From contig CALUXB010000001.1 of assembly GCA_944324645.1 (NCBI GenBank), positions 492,837-556,836 on the forward strand: a stretch of DNA of 64,000 nucleotides. Reading direction: 5' to 3'. This DNA is from an uncultured Elusimicrobiales bacterium. Lineage in GTDB: Bacteria > Elusimicrobiota > Elusimicrobia > Elusimicrobiales > Elusimicrobiaceae. The translations under genes and the position numbers were made by a program. The notes beneath the pieces are model-generated. The model was not told the DNA's origin. It saw nothing but the letters and a program-made list of their open reading frames with translations, and searched no databases. Positions 51,667-59,370 of this stretch are shown piece by piece (within the stretch, counting starts at the first letter, position 1; the number at the start of each line of letters is the position of its first letter).

Positions 51667-53960
51667 ATAAAATAGCTTCTGCAACACTTTGCTTGTTTGG
51701 GGCGCTTCCCTGCCTTTTAGGCGGGGAAGCGTTTTCTGCGCCGTTTGGCACCCCGGCCCAAGGCCAAACACGGCAGCAACCTTCAGTCCAAACACCAACC
51801 CAGGCTCAAAGGCAGGCGCAAGACCTAGCCCAACGGCCCGTACAGGAGTCGTTACAACTACAACTCACTGCCCCGGCTTTAGTGTCTGCTCCGGCTCAGG
51901 TACAGACGCAAGCCCCGGCCCAGTCAGTTTCTCTTTCTTCTGTGCAGCTTTTTGACCGGCAGGGCCGGGCGCTGCGTGCGTTTCTTTCCCCGCAGGAAAC
52001 ATATAGTGAGCCGGTGGCTTTATCCGCTGTTTCCCCGTGGCTTGTTTTGGCGGTGGTGGCGGCGGAAGACAGGCGTTTTTACACACACCACGGTGTGGAC
52101 TGGCGGGCGGTGCTGCGCGCCGTGTGGCAGAATATACGCGGCGGGGGGGTGGTGTCGGGGGCGTCCACCATTACGCAGCAATTGGTGCGCCTTCGTAGTC
52201 CGCGCCCTAAAACATTAGGGGGAAAAATACGCGAAGCGTGGGACGCCTGGCATTTGGAACGAAAACTGAGCAAAGAGGAAATTTTACAGGATTATTTGAA
52301 CCGGGTTTCCTTGGGAAATTTGACGCAGGGAGTACAAAGCGCGGCCTTGTTTTATTTCGGGGTGCCGGCTTCGGATTTGTCTTTGGCGCAGGCGGCACTG
52401 CTGGCAGGGGTGATACAGGCCCCCTCTCGTTTAAACCCGGTGCAAAACCCCAAAGGCGCGCTGCTGCGGCGCGGGCGGGTGCTGGAAGCAATGTATAAAA
52501 ACGGCTCTATTACAGAAGAGCAATATCAGCTGGCTATGAAAGAGCCCCTGGGCCTCTCTGCCGGGGAGCGGCCTTTTTCCGCCCCGCATTTTGCGCGCCG
52601 CGTGTATGCAATGGCCCCGCAGGCTACCCGTGTGGATACTACCTTGGACAAGGATTTGCAACTGTATGCGGAAAGAGCCATACAAAACCATTTAAGCAAA
52701 CTAAAAGACAACAACGTAACCAACGCCGCCGTTGTGGTGTTGGATAATGCCACCGGCGGGGTGCTGGCGTATGTGGGCTCGGCTGATTTTTATGACGTGC
52801 GCCACAGTGGGCAGGTGGACGGAGTCGCCGCGCTGCGCCAGCCGGGGTCTTCTTTAAAGCCTTTTGTATATGCGCTGGCTTTGCAGAACGGATTAACGGC
52901 AGCCAGTGTTTTAGAAGATGAGGATACTTTTTTTGAAGGCGGGTTCCGCCCGCGTAATTACGATGAAAAATTCCACGGCGGCGTGCCATTGCGGCGCGCG
53001 CTGGCTTGTTCTTACAATGTGCCCGCCGTCAAAGCCGCAGAGCCGCTGGGCGCGGCGCGGCTGCTGAATTTATTGCATATGCTGGGCTTTTCTTCATTAA
53101 ACAAAGCGCCTGAATTTTATGGCCTGGGGCTGGCGCTGGGCGGGGGGGAAGTGACGCTGCTGGAATTGGCAAACGCCTATGCCGCGCTGGCGCGCGGCGG
53201 GGTGTTGGCCCCGGTAGTATTTGCCACCCAGCCTCAAATAGTTTGGGGGCCGGCGCGCAGAGAGGTATTGCCGGCCGATATCAGCTATGTGATTACGGAT
53301 ATTTTGTCTGACAATGCCGCCCGCGCAGACGCTTTTGGCCTCAACTCTGCGCTGCATTTTACCTTTCCCGCCGCCGCCAAAACTGGCACCAGCAAAGATT
53401 ACCGCGATAATTTTGCCATTGGCTATACCCCGCGTTTAACTGTAGCGGTATGGGCGGGCAACTTTGATGCTTCGTCTATGCAAAAGGTATCCGGCATTTC
53501 CGGCGCGGCGCCCATTATGCACGATGTGCTTTTATATGCCCAGCGCAAATACCCTGCCGGTGCGTTTGATATGCCGGAAGGGATTACGCGCGTAAGCGTA
53601 TGTGAGCAAAGCGGCCTTTTGGCAGGCCCGGGCTGTGCCCACACGCGTGAAGAGGTGTTTGTGGCGGGCACTGTGCCCCAGCAAGTGTGCGACGGCACCC
53701 ACCAAGCTATTTCTGATACGCTGCAAATTACTTTTCCCATTTCAGGCGATGTGTATAAATACGACCCGGCCCTACCGGCAGCGGGCCAGCAGCTGCATTT
53801 TAAAACAGCCGGCGCGCAGGGGCCTTGCCGCTGGCGTTTAAACAGCAAGGAGCTGTCGGGCACCGAAACAGATTTGTGGTGGCCTTTGCAGAAAGGGGAT
53901 TTTAAACTGCAGGTTATTTGCGGCGGCAAAAGCGCAGAAACGCGTTTTGAAGTGTTATAA
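51663..53960 (+). CDS. pbpC: Penicillin-binding protein 1C
   Basis: A 765-residue bifunctional enzyme. The N-terminal hydrophobic segment is followed by an unusual 65-residue Gln/Pro/Ala-rich linker. The glycosyltransferase-51 domain has AAEDRRFYTHHG (Glu135 catalytic) and GASTITQQLVR. The transpeptidase domain has S-S-L-K (Ser396), SYN (in CSYNVPAV) and KTG at 573-575. A C-terminal domain (about 680-765) with a beta-rich BiPBP-like pattern closes the protein. It polymerises and cross-links peptidoglycan in the periplasm. ATGA overlap with the macroglobulin gene reproduces the yfhM-pbpC pairing, a defence and repair unit. Confidence 0.95.
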   Translation: MNKIASATLCLFGALPCLLGGEAFSAPFGTPAQGQTRQQPSVQTPTQAQRQAQDLAQRPVQESLQLQLTAPALVSAPAQVQTQAPAQSVSLSSVQLFDRQGRALRAFLSPQETYSEPVALSAVSPWLVLAVVAAEDRRFYTHHGVDWRAVLRAVWQNIRGGGVVSGASTITQQLVRLRSPRPKTLGGKIREAWDAWHLERKLSKEEILQDYLNRVSLGNLTQGVQSAALFYFGVPASDLSLAQAALLAGVIQAPSRLNPVQNPKGALLRRGRVLEAMYKNGSITEEQYQLAMKEPLGLSAGERPFSAPHFARRVYAMAPQATRVDTTLDKDLQLYAERAIQNHLSKLKDNNVTNAAVVVLDNATGGVLAYVGSADFYDVRHSGQVDGVAALRQPGSSLKPFVYALALQNGLTAASVLEDEDTFFEGGFRPRNYDEKFHGGVPLRRALACSYNVPAVKAAEPLGAARLLNLLHMLGFSSLNKAPEFYGLGLALGGGEVTLLELANAYAALARGGVLAPVVFATQPQIVWGPARREVLPADISYVITDILSDNAARADAFGLNSALHFTFPAAAKTGTSKDYRDNFAIGYTPRLTVAVWAGNFDASSMQKVSGISGAAPIMHDVLLYAQRKYPAGAFDMPEGITRVSVCEQSGLLAGPGCAHTREEVFVAGTVPQQVCDGTHQAISDTLQITFPISGDVYKYDPALPAAGQQLHFKTAGAQGPCRWRLNSKELSGTETDLWWPLQKGDFKLQVICGGKSAETRFEVL

Positions 53961-54004
53961 GGCGAGCCGTTAGAAAACAGACACGCTGTCAATTAGCAAA
54001 GAGC

Positions 54005-54061
54005 TTGCATTGTTTTTTTTTTTTGATAAATTTTGCTTATGAGCAAAATTTATCAAAAAAA
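54005..54061 (+). promoter_or_regulatory. Pilin 5' element, copy 1: T12 spacer promoter and 44-bp palindrome centred on the ATG
   Basis: TTGCAT (54005-54010), a 16-nt spacer containing twelve T (54013-54024), TAAATT (54027-54032), six bases, then ATG 54039. Bases 54018-54061 form a perfect inverted repeat with 20-bp arms; its 4-nt centre T-A-T-G contains the start codon. No Shine-Dalgarno sequence exists. The -10 position predicts a leaderless mRNA, and the T-tract in the spacer could vary by slippage. Confidence 0.7.
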
Positions 54062-54593
54062 CATTTCCGATGTAAAAACCCCCGTAAAACGCAGATTTGG
54101 CGGTTTTACACTTATTGAACTTTTGGCGGTGGTGCTGATTATTGGCATTTTGGCCGCCATTGCCTTGCCGCAATATCAAATGGCGGTCTATAAAGCACGC
54201 CTCTCCCGTCTATTACCTCTACTTAAAAGCATTAAGACAGCTAATCAAGTTTTTTATATGGCCAATGGGTATTATACGAACGATATTGAGCAATGGGATC
54301 TTTCTTTCCCTGAAGGCACAACCGTTACTCTAAGTGAAGATGATAAAGCGGCTATTATTAAACTTCCCAATGGAATGACTTTCAGCACGGTATCCGCTTC
54401 TTTGCCCGATAGGCCGCAGCCCCGCGTACAAGGGTTGGCATCGGATGTTCCGGTGGGAATAATGATTTTTTACGATACAGATGAATGGAAATGTTATCCT
54501 ATGGGAACGGCAGTAGGATGGCGTTTATGTAAAAGTTTAGGCTGTACGGGGGAACAACCTCCCCAGGGAACAGGCTGTGTCTTTTCATATTAA
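54039..54593 (+). CDS. Type IV pilin (palindrome class)
   Basis: A 184-residue pilin with a long leader (MSKIYQKNISDVKTPVKRR) before F-G-G and the mature start [20 protein letters not shown], Glu5 present. The C-terminal domain ends with three Cys (KSLGCTGEQPPQGTGC and one earlier). The first 25 residues are almost identical to those of the next two pilins and similar to the one at 63.6 kb, whereas the exposed domain is different. The start is the ATG in the palindrome centre; a TTG two codons earlier is ignored. It begins 78 bp after pbpC. Confidence 0.87.
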   Translation: MSKIYQKNISDVKTPVKRRFGGFTLIELLAVVLIIGILAAIALPQYQMAVYKARLSRLLPLLKSIKTANQVFYMANGYYTNDIEQWDLSFPEGTTVTLSEDDKAAIIKLPNGMTFSTVSASLPDRPQPRVQGLASDVPVGIMIFYDTDEWKCYPMGTAVGWRLCKSLGCTGEQPPQGTGCVFSY

Positions 54594-54616
54594 CTAGGTG
54601 CGTTTTTTGCAAAGCC

Positions 54617-54671
54617 TTGCATTGTTTTTTTTTTTTGATAAATTTTGCTTATGAGCAAAATTTATCAAAAA
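54617..54671 (+). promoter_or_regulatory. Pilin 5' element, copy 2
   Basis: TTGCAT (54617-54622), 16-nt spacer with T12 (54625-54636), TAAATT (54639-54644), six bases, ATG 54651. The inverted repeat spans 54632-54671 (18-bp arms) with T-A-T-G in the centre. From the T-tract through codon 7 it is identical to copy 1. Confidence 0.7.
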
Positions 54672-55172
54672 CATATCCCCGGCGTGAAAACCCCCGTAAA
54701 ACGCAGATTTGGCGGTTTTACGCTTATTGAACTTTTGGTGGTGGTGCTGATTATTGGCATTTTGGCCGCCATTGCCTATCCCCAGTATCAAAAAGCGGTT
54801 ATCAAAGCGCGTATAGCGCGGGTATTGCCACAGCTTAAAGCCATTCAAGAAGCGCAAGAGCGTTTTTATATGGCTAACGGTCATTATACGACTGAAAAAG
54901 ACGATTTGGATATTGATTGGGAAAGAGAGGGGCTGGAGCCGCATTCCAGTTTTAATATAACGGCAAATAAAGTTAGCTATGATATGGGAACTGGGCCGGG
55001 AATATCCCGCTGCTATCAGTTTGCCAACAGGTCGGAGGATAATGGCTGTCCTGAGAATGCACAGGGAAAATTTGTTTGCAATGGATATGGTTCAGATTTA
55101 TATAAACAAATTTGCCGCAGTTTTAGTACAAATACAATCTATCCGTGGGTGGATTATGCAACTTACTGGTAA
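54651..55172 (+). CDS. Type IV pilin (palindrome class)
   Basis: A 173-residue pilin. The long leader MSKIYQKHIPGVKTPVKRRF is followed by the cleavage Gly and [20 protein letters not shown], then YPQYQKAVIKARIARVLPQL. The C-terminal domain has four Cys (RCYQFAN, NGCPEN, FVCNG, QICRS), probably two disulfides. It is a close paralogue of the next gene: the first 80 or so residues are nearly identical, and differences cluster after the Y-T-T motif. It has its own terminator. Confidence 0.88.
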   Translation: MSKIYQKHIPGVKTPVKRRFGGFTLIELLVVVLIIGILAAIAYPQYQKAVIKARIARVLPQLKAIQEAQERFYMANGHYTTEKDDLDIDWEREGLEPHSSFNITANKVSYDMGTGPGISRCYQFANRSEDNGCPENAQGKFVCNGYGSDLYKQICRSFSTNTIYPWVDYATYW

Positions 55173-55195
55173 GTGCTAGAAGCACAACTAAATTT

Positions 55196-55225
55196 AAACC
55201 CCTGGCTTTAGCTGGGGGTTTTTTT
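55196..55225 (+). terminator. Intrinsic terminator after the second tandem pilin
   Basis: AAACCCC and GGGGTTT flank a loop with inner pairing GGCT/AGCT, followed by a run of seven T. Confidence 0.82.
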
Positions 55226-55264
55226 GATATAGGTTGTTGCCTAGGAGTTCCATTCTAAAAAGCC

Positions 55265-55319
55265 TTGACTTGTTTTTTTTTTTTGATAAATTTTGCTTAT
55301 GAGCAAAATTTATCAAAAA
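55265..55319 (+). promoter_or_regulatory. Pilin 5' element, copy 3
   Basis: TTGACT (55265-55270), 16-nt spacer with T12 (55273-55284), TAAATT (55287-55292), six bases, ATG 55299; palindrome 55280-55319 with 18-bp arms. This copy has the best -35 box. A terminator upstream isolates it, so it must carry its own promoter. Confidence 0.72.
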
Positions 55320-55820
55320 CATATCCCCGACGTGAAAACCCCCGTAAAACGCAGATTTGGCGGTTTTACACTTATTGAACTTTTGGTGGTGGTGCTGATT
55401 ATTGGCATTTTGGCCGCCATTGCCTATCCCCAGTATCAAAAAGCGGTTATCAAAGCGCGTATAGCGCGGGTATTGCCCCAACTCAAAGCCATTCAAGAAG
55501 CGCAAGAGCGTTTTTATATGGCTAACGGTCATTATACGACCGACAAAGCAGCGTTGGACATTAATTGGGAAGATTTGGGTATAGAACCACATTCCAGTTT
55601 CGTTATAGGAGCCAATAAAGTAAGTTATGGTTTGGGAGCGGGCCCAGGTATACAGCGTTGTTATCAGTTTGCCAACAGAGAAGAAGTAAATACGTGTCCG
55701 GAAGTAGCGCGTGGCAAATTTGTTTGCAATGGGGCTGGCGCTGATATGTATGCGCAGATTTGCCGTAGTTTTAGTCAAAATCAGATTTATTCTTGGACGC
55801 CGCACGCTACGTACTGGTAA
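55299..55820 (+). CDS. Type IV pilin (palindrome class)
   Basis: A 173-residue pilin, equal in length to its upstream neighbour and nearly identical to it through the leader, helix and first part of the globular domain (up to FYMANGHYTTDK). The remainder keeps the four Cys and the ends ICRSF and HATYW but differs in many surface residues. The pattern suggests a recent duplication with selection or gene conversion. It lies between two terminators and is transcribed alone. Confidence 0.88.
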   Translation: MSKIYQKHIPDVKTPVKRRFGGFTLIELLVVVLIIGILAAIAYPQYQKAVIKARIARVLPQLKAIQEAQERFYMANGHYTTDKAALDINWEDLGIEPHSSFVIGANKVSYGLGAGPGIQRCYQFANREEVNTCPEVARGKFVCNGAGADMYAQICRSFSQNQIYSWTPHATYW

Positions 55821-55830
55821 AAATCCGCAG

Positions 55831-55860
55831 AAAAAAGCCCGATACCAATCGGGCTTTTGT
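55831..55860 (+). terminator. Intrinsic terminator of the third tandem pilin
   Basis: AAAAGCCCGAT/ATCGGGCTTTT with a 4-nt loop. Confidence 0.9.
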
Positions 55861-55885
55861 ATTAGCAAAGTTTTTCCCTTGAGTT

Positions 55886-55913
55886 AAAAAGCCCCACTTC
55901 AAGCGGGGCTTTT
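55886..55913 (-). terminator. Intrinsic terminator of pyrG
   Basis: AAAAGCCCC/GGGGCTTTT around a 9-nt loop, just beyond the pyrG stop; on the - strand it ends in a T-run. Confidence 0.85.
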
Positions 55914-55918
55914 ATTCT

Positions 55919-57511
55919 TTATTTTTTGCCTTCTTTTCTTTTTAAACTGGCTTTAATCAGTCCGTCAAAGAGCGGGTGCGGGCGCAGCGGGCGGGAGCCA
56001 AACTCCGGGTGGAACTGGCCCGCAATAAAATACGGGTGGTCCTCACGTTCCACAATTTCAGGCAGTACCCCCTCGTGCCAGCCGGTTACTTTTAAGCCCA
56101 CTTCGCGCAGTTGCTTAACGTAAGCGGGGTTGAGCTCGTAGCGGTGGCGGTGGCGCTCCTGGATTTGGTCCTTGCCGTAGAGCTTGCGCGCCAAGGAACC
56201 TTTCTCTAAGTCCGCCGTATAATTGCCCAGACGCATCGTGCCGCCTTTATAAACCACGTTTTTCTGCTGCGGGGTTAAATCCACCACCGGGTCTTTAGTC
56301 TGCGGGTTAAATTCGGTAGAGTTGGCGTCTGAGAGGCCGCAGAGGTTGCGCGCCGCTTCTATGACGGCACACTGCATACCCACGCAAATGCCCAAAAAAG
56401 GCACCTTGTTTTCGCGCGCGTAGCGTACGGTTTCTATTTTGCCTTCAATGCCGCGCGTGCCAAAACCGCCCGGGATTAAAATGCCGTCGGCGTCTTTTAA
56501 TTTTTTGGTTACATCGTCTTTTTCCGTATTGACATAAATGATTTCCACTTTGGCGTCATTATTCATACCGGCGTGGCGCAGGGCTTCGTTGATGGATTTA
56601 TACGCGTCTTGCAGTTCAGAATATTTGCCTGCTACGGCGATTTTGACCGTTTGGGTGGGGTTGAGGGCTTTTTCAAAGAATTTGAACCACTCCGCGTCCA
56701 CCGCGTGTTTGGGCTTGAGGTCCAAGAGTTCCAGCACTTGCTCATCTACTTTTTGTTTATAAAAATTCAGCGGCACTTCATAAATGGATTTGGCGTCTGC
56801 GCATTCAATGACCGCTTGGGCCGGCACGCTGCAGAACAGAGAGAGCTTGTTTTTAATTCCTTCAGAGAGTGGCTTTTCCGTGCGGCAAATTAACATGCTG
56901 GGCTCTATGCCCACTTCGCGCAGTTTGTTGACGGAGTGCTGGGTGGGCTTGGTTTTCAGCTCCTGCGCTACGGCGATATACGGCACCAGCGTCACATGTA
57001 CGCAGATGACATTTTTGGCGCCTTTTTCCAGCCGCAGCTGGCGCGCTGCTTCCAGGAAAGGCAAAGACTCTATGTCGCCCACCGTACCGCCGATTTCAAT
57101 GATTGACACATCATAATCTTTTTCAAACGCGCAGAAGCGTTTTTTGATTTCGTTGGTAATGTGCGGAATGACCTGCACCGTTGCGCCCAAGTATTCGCCG
57201 CGGCGTTCTTTGTCAATGACGGTTTGGTAAATGCTGCCGGCGGTGTTGGTGTTGGCCTTGGTCATATTGACGTCTAAAAAGCGTTCATAATGGCCCAAAT
57301 CCAAATCGGCTTCCGCCCCGTCCACCGTCACGAACACTTCCCCGTGCTGGTAGGGGCTCATGGTGCCCGGGTCCACATTGATATAGGGGTCGCATTTAAT
57401 CATATTCACTTTCATTCCGTGCAGCTGCAGCAGTTTGCCGATGCTGGCCCCGGAAATACCTTTCCCCAGCGAGCTGACCACCCCGCCGGTGATAATAATA
57501 AATTTAGACAT
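55919..57511 (-). CDS. pyrG: CTP synthase
   Basis: A 530-residue protein of normal length. The amidoligase domain opens with GGVVSSLGKGISGASIG and contains EIGGTVGDIESLPFLEA and the nucleotide-binding KCDPYINVDPGTMSP. The C-terminal class I glutaminase has the nucleophile Cys in FLGICVGMQCAVIE and the His/Glu pair in FHPEF. It makes CTP from UTP, ATP and glutamine, the same CTP that KdsB uses. The start has AAGGAG. A terminator separates it from kdsB upstream, so it is probably a separate unit. Confidence 0.97.
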   Translation of the reverse strand: MSKFIIITGGVVSSLGKGISGASIGKLLQLHGMKVNMIKCDPYINVDPGTMSPYQHGEVFVTVDGAEADLDLGHYERFLDVNMTKANTNTAGSIYQTVIDKERRGEYLGATVQVIPHITNEIKKRFCAFEKDYDVSIIEIGGTVGDIESLPFLEAARQLRLEKGAKNVICVHVTLVPYIAVAQELKTKPTQHSVNKLREVGIEPSMLICRTEKPLSEGIKNKLSLFCSVPAQAVIECADAKSIYEVPLNFYKQKVDEQVLELLDLKPKHAVDAEWFKFFEKALNPTQTVKIAVAGKYSELQDAYKSINEALRHAGMNNDAKVEIIYVNTEKDDVTKKLKDADGILIPGGFGTRGIEGKIETVRYARENKVPFLGICVGMQCAVIEAARNLCGLSDANSTEFNPQTKDPVVDLTPQQKNVVYKGGTMRLGNYTADLEKGSLARKLYGKDQIQERHRHRYELNPAYVKQLREVGLKVTGWHEGVLPEIVEREDHPYFIAGQFHPEFGSRPLRPHPLFDGLIKASLKRKEGKK

Positions 57512-57594
57512 AAGACGCTCCTTGCTTGATAATTTAAAATAAAATCTGTCGGCCCGGATTGGCCTTCTGGCTCCGGGGCTGCCCCAAAAAGGGG

Positions 57595-57617
57595 AACTCC
57601 CGCCGGGGGCGGGAGTT
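57595..57617 (-). terminator. Intrinsic terminator of the LPS operon after kdsB
   Basis: AACTCCCGCC/GGCGGGAGTT, ten pairs with a 3-nt loop, 8 bp past the kdsB stop; a short T-run follows on the - strand after CCCC. Confidence 0.75.
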
Positions 57618-57624
57618 CTTCGCT

Positions 57625-58362
57625 CTAATGCGATTTAAAATATTCTTCGGCAGCTTGCAGGTCGTGGGCGGTGTCTATTGCCGGGCCTGCGGAATCTATG
57701 ACCACGCATTTGAGGGTCATGCCGTCCTCCAGCGCGCGCAGCTGCTCCAACCGCTCCAGCTGTTCCAGCGGGCTGGGCGGCAGGCTGACAAAGCGTTCCA
57801 ACGCTTTGCGCTGGTAGCCGTAAATGCCGCAATGCTGCCAGTAGGGCACCCGTTTGTTTTCTTCTGTGAGTTCCCGTTTATACGGCACGCGCGAGCGGGA
57901 GAAATAAAGCGCCTGGCCCCGTCTGTTTAATACGGCTTTGACGCAGTTAGGGTCGTTGATTTTGTTTTCATCTAACGTGGGGGCGACGGCGGATGCAATG
58001 TCGCACTGCGGCTCCTGCTGCAATAAACGGGCAATTTTCTGCACGGTAAGCGGGGCGATGAAAGGCTCATCTCCCTGCACATTGATCACAATTTTTTCGG
58101 GGCGGTTTTTGGCCGCTTCATACACGCGGTCGGTGCCGCTTTGGCACGCCTCGCTGGTCAGCACGCCCTTGGCGCCAAATTGGGCCACGGCGTCTATCAC
58201 AATTTGATTTTCGGTGGCGATAAGCACCTCGCCTACGCCGGCTTTTACACAAGCTTCCCACACGTGCTGTACCACGGGTTTGCCCGCCAGCAGCTTAAGG
58301 GCTTTGCCCGGCAAACGGGTGGACCCGTAGCGGGCCGGAATAACAATTAAAACGTCGCTCAC
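57625..58362 (-). CDS. kdsB: 3-deoxy-manno-octulosonate cytidylyltransferase
   Basis: A 245-residue nucleotidyltransferase with VIPARYGSTRLPGKAL at the N terminus (CTP-binding loop), then SGTDRVYEA and VINVQGDEPFI, and a sugar-binding region around YFSRSRVPYKR. It activates Kdo as CMP-Kdo for the inner core of LPS. Its start overlaps the rfaE1 stop by 4 bp. Length and motifs are standard. Confidence 0.96.
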   Translation of the reverse strand: MSDVLIVIPARYGSTRLPGKALKLLAGKPVVQHVWEACVKAGVGEVLIATENQIVIDAVAQFGAKGVLTSEACQSGTDRVYEAAKNRPEKIVINVQGDEPFIAPLTVQKIARLLQQEPQCDIASAVAPTLDENKINDPNCVKAVLNRRGQALYFSRSRVPYKRELTEENKRVPYWQHCGIYGYQRKALERFVSLPPSPLEQLERLEQLRALEDGMTLKCVVIDSAGPAIDTAHDLQAAEEYFKSH

Positions 58363-59348
58363 GGCAATACCTCCTCTACTTCCTGCACGGTCACGGTGGC
58401 GGTGCCGCTTTTGCCCACCACAATGCCCGCGGCATAGTTGGAAAGCACCGCCGCTTCGTGCAGTTTGGCTCCGCAGGCCAGGGCCAGCGTAAATACCGAT
58501 ATCACCGTGTCGCCCGCGCCGGTAACGTCAAACACTTCGCGCGCGGTAGCTTTGACGGTGATAGGGGCTTTTTTGCCTTTTTCAAACAGGCTCATACCGT
58601 CTGCGCTGCGGGTGATTAAAATGGAGTCTGCATTGAGCATTTTCAAAATTTTCCACCCCAGGTTTTCCATTGCTTCCTCTCCGCTTTTGGGCGTCAGGCC
58701 GGAGCCTTCCCACGCTTCTTTGGTGTTGGGGGTCATGCAGGTAATGTTTTTATATTTTTTGAAATTGTCAATTTTCGGGTCCACACAGACGGGGATTTTG
58801 CGTTTGCGGCAGGCAGATACCAAGTTTTTGATGTTTTTATCGCTGAGCATTCCTTTGCCGTAGTCGGACAAAATCACCCCTTTGGCGTGAGTTAAGGCTG
58901 TATTAAAATTTTTCATACATTCCGCCGCCACTTCGTGCGAAATGGTTTGTTTGCTTTCCCGGTCAAAGCGCACGATTTGCTGCTGCTCCGCCATCACGCG
59001 CACCTTTTGGGTGGTGGGGCGGTCGTAATCTTCGGCAATGCCGCTGATGTTGACGTTTTGCTTGCGCAGAAAATCTTTAAGCAGCTCGCCCCCGGCGTCG
59101 CGCCCGACGACGGATACCAACGTCGGCTTGGCGCCCAGCGCGGCTAAATTGACCGCCACGTTGCCCGCGCCGCCGGCTACAAAAAATTCTTTATTTACCA
59201 CCACCACCGGCACCGGGGCTTCGGGGGAAATGCGTGATACGTCGCCTTTAATAAAGTGGTCCAGCATTACATCGCCCACCACAATCATTTCTTTTCCTTT
59301 AAAAGCGCGTAAAATTTCTTTCAGTCTTTTGGTTGTTACGGTTTGCAT
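58359..59348 (-). CDS. rfaE1: Heptose 7-phosphate kinase (HldE/RfaE domain I)
   Basis: A 329-residue PfkB-type sugar kinase corresponding to domain I of HldE. Motifs are VVGDVMLDHFIKGDVSRISP, the glycine-rich GGAGNVAVNLAALGA, and the C-terminal ATP/anion-hole DVTGAGDTVISVF. It phosphorylates heptose 7-phosphate at position 1 in ADP-heptose synthesis. The nucleotidyltransferase half of HldE is absent, so a separate enzyme (RfaE2/HldC) should exist elsewhere. I use ATG 59348, with AGAGG five bases upstream, rather than GTG 59354. Together with gmhB it indicates a heptose-containing core. Confidence 0.93.
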   Translation of the reverse strand: MQTVTTKRLKEILRAFKGKEMIVVGDVMLDHFIKGDVSRISPEAPVPVVVVNKEFFVAGGAGNVAVNLAALGAKPTLVSVVGRDAGGELLKDFLRKQNVNISGIAEDYDRPTTQKVRVMAEQQQIVRFDRESKQTISHEVAAECMKNFNTALTHAKGVILSDYGKGMLSDKNIKNLVSACRKRKIPVCVDPKIDNFKKYKNITCMTPNTKEAWEGSGLTPKSGEEAMENLGWKILKMLNADSILITRSADGMSLFEKGKKAPITVKATAREVFDVTGAGDTVISVFTLALACGAKLHEAAVLSNYAAGIVVGKSGTATVTVQEVEEVLP

Positions 59349-59370
59349 GGACACCTCTTATACTGTTCCA

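Noticed and set aside
54001-54061. Palindrome at the pilin start as a transcription terminator
   Set aside because: On the + strand the T-tract precedes the stem and A follows it, the reverse of an intrinsic terminator; on the - strand the stem is followed by A as well.
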